DNA of 30,754 bases from a virus. Shown in pieces: positions 30,633 through 30,754 of this stretch. The stretch is from positions 1 to 30,754 of the IMG/VR virus record IMGVR_UViG_3300044627_000709; one strand, written 5' to 3'. Under the pieces are notes generated by a model. The model was not told the origin of the DNA. It saw only the letters and a list, made by a program, of their open reading frames with translations, and did not search any database. A program made the translations under genes and the position numbers. How positions within the stretch are numbered: position 1 is the stretch's first letter; every line of letters starts with the position of its first letter.

Positions 30633-30754
30633 TATAGGATTAGGCTAGTGACGATTGTTTTAAGTAGGTCGAAGAATGACCCTACGCTATGCTCAGGCAA
30701 TAGAAATGCAGCGGTTCCTCCGACTACAATTAAAAAAACCGCCCAAATTCCTAG
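30632..30754 (-). CDS. Small membrane protein, 5' part missing (holin candidate)
   Basis: The last 40 residues are visible, up to a stop overlapping the phosphoesterase ATG by one base. They contain a hydrophobic stretch (LGIWAVFLIVVGGTAAFLLP) and a second one at the very end (LLKTIVTSLIL). The frame continues past the window edge. The position before an endolysin candidate suggests a holin, but the sequence is too short to be sure. Confidence 0.6.
   Translation of the reverse strand, partial: LGIWAVFLIVVGGTAAFLLPEHSVGSFFDLLKTIVTSLIL

Noticed and set aside
1-30754. Integrase, attachment site, tRNA genes or IS elements
   Set aside because: I looked for tyrosine or serine recombinase motifs, clear cloverleaf structures and transposase signatures with terminal repeats and found none that could be supported.

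Overview
The window is a large part of a tailed-phage (siphovirus) genome, or of a prophage, infecting a member of the Bacteroidota, most likely a Flavobacterium- or Chitinophaga-like host. The host call rests on the low G+C content, on several promoters of the Bacteroidota type (TTG, 17 bases, TATATTTG), on the scarcity of Shine-Dalgarno sequences, and on tail-fibre motifs (LSSTDWxTFN, VFGRTGNV) common in phages of this phylum. I see no integrase, attachment site, tRNA or host gene, so lysogeny is neither shown nor excluded. Nearly everything is on the minus strand, so it is described from high to low coordinates.

Right end (30754-28470): a lysis-type block with the tail of a small membrane protein, a metallophosphoesterase, an M15 peptidase (endolysin candidate), two small proteins and a membrane-anchored protein. 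Next comes a three-gene island on the plus strand (27527-28406): an unknown protein, a DUF1599/MazG-like protein and a Cys-rich mini-protein. The early region (27393-20879) holds small genes, often coupled by ATGA overlaps: ERF annealing protein, Gp157-like protein, several helix-turn-helix proteins, a PD-(D/E)XK nuclease, a DUF6291-type replication protein behind a structured leader RNA, an SSB-like protein with an acidic tail, a RusA resolvase and an XRE regulator with its own promoter and operator. A terminator at 20823-20855 closes it.

The packaging and morphogenesis operon follows. It opens with a ParB-domain protein and an ABC-ATPase/GNAT fusion, both overlapping into the small terminase gene. 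Then come the large terminase, a small membrane protein, portal, Mu-F-like head protein, HK97-type prohead protease and major capsid protein, ended by a strong terminator. A Cys-rich mini-protein, a methyltransferase and three glycosyltransferase-like genes (9667-12899) sit between the capsid gene and the head-tail connectors. After the connectors come tail terminator, tail tube, a tail assembly chaperone pair with a -1 frameshift signal, tape measure, a large tail-tip protein and a repetitive tail fibre that runs off the left edge.

The most notable points are: (1) the ParB plus ABC-ATPase/GNAT pair coupled to the terminase, a candidate DNA-modification or packaging-linked system; (2) a leader RNA of about 90 nt, starting at a near-consensus promoter, with three hairpins of which two have perfectly complementary 7-nt loops; (3) a glycosyltransferase cassette inside the structural operon; (4) two distant paralogous Cys-rich mini-proteins; and (5) a promoter and leader module repeated before three late genes with identical spacing.
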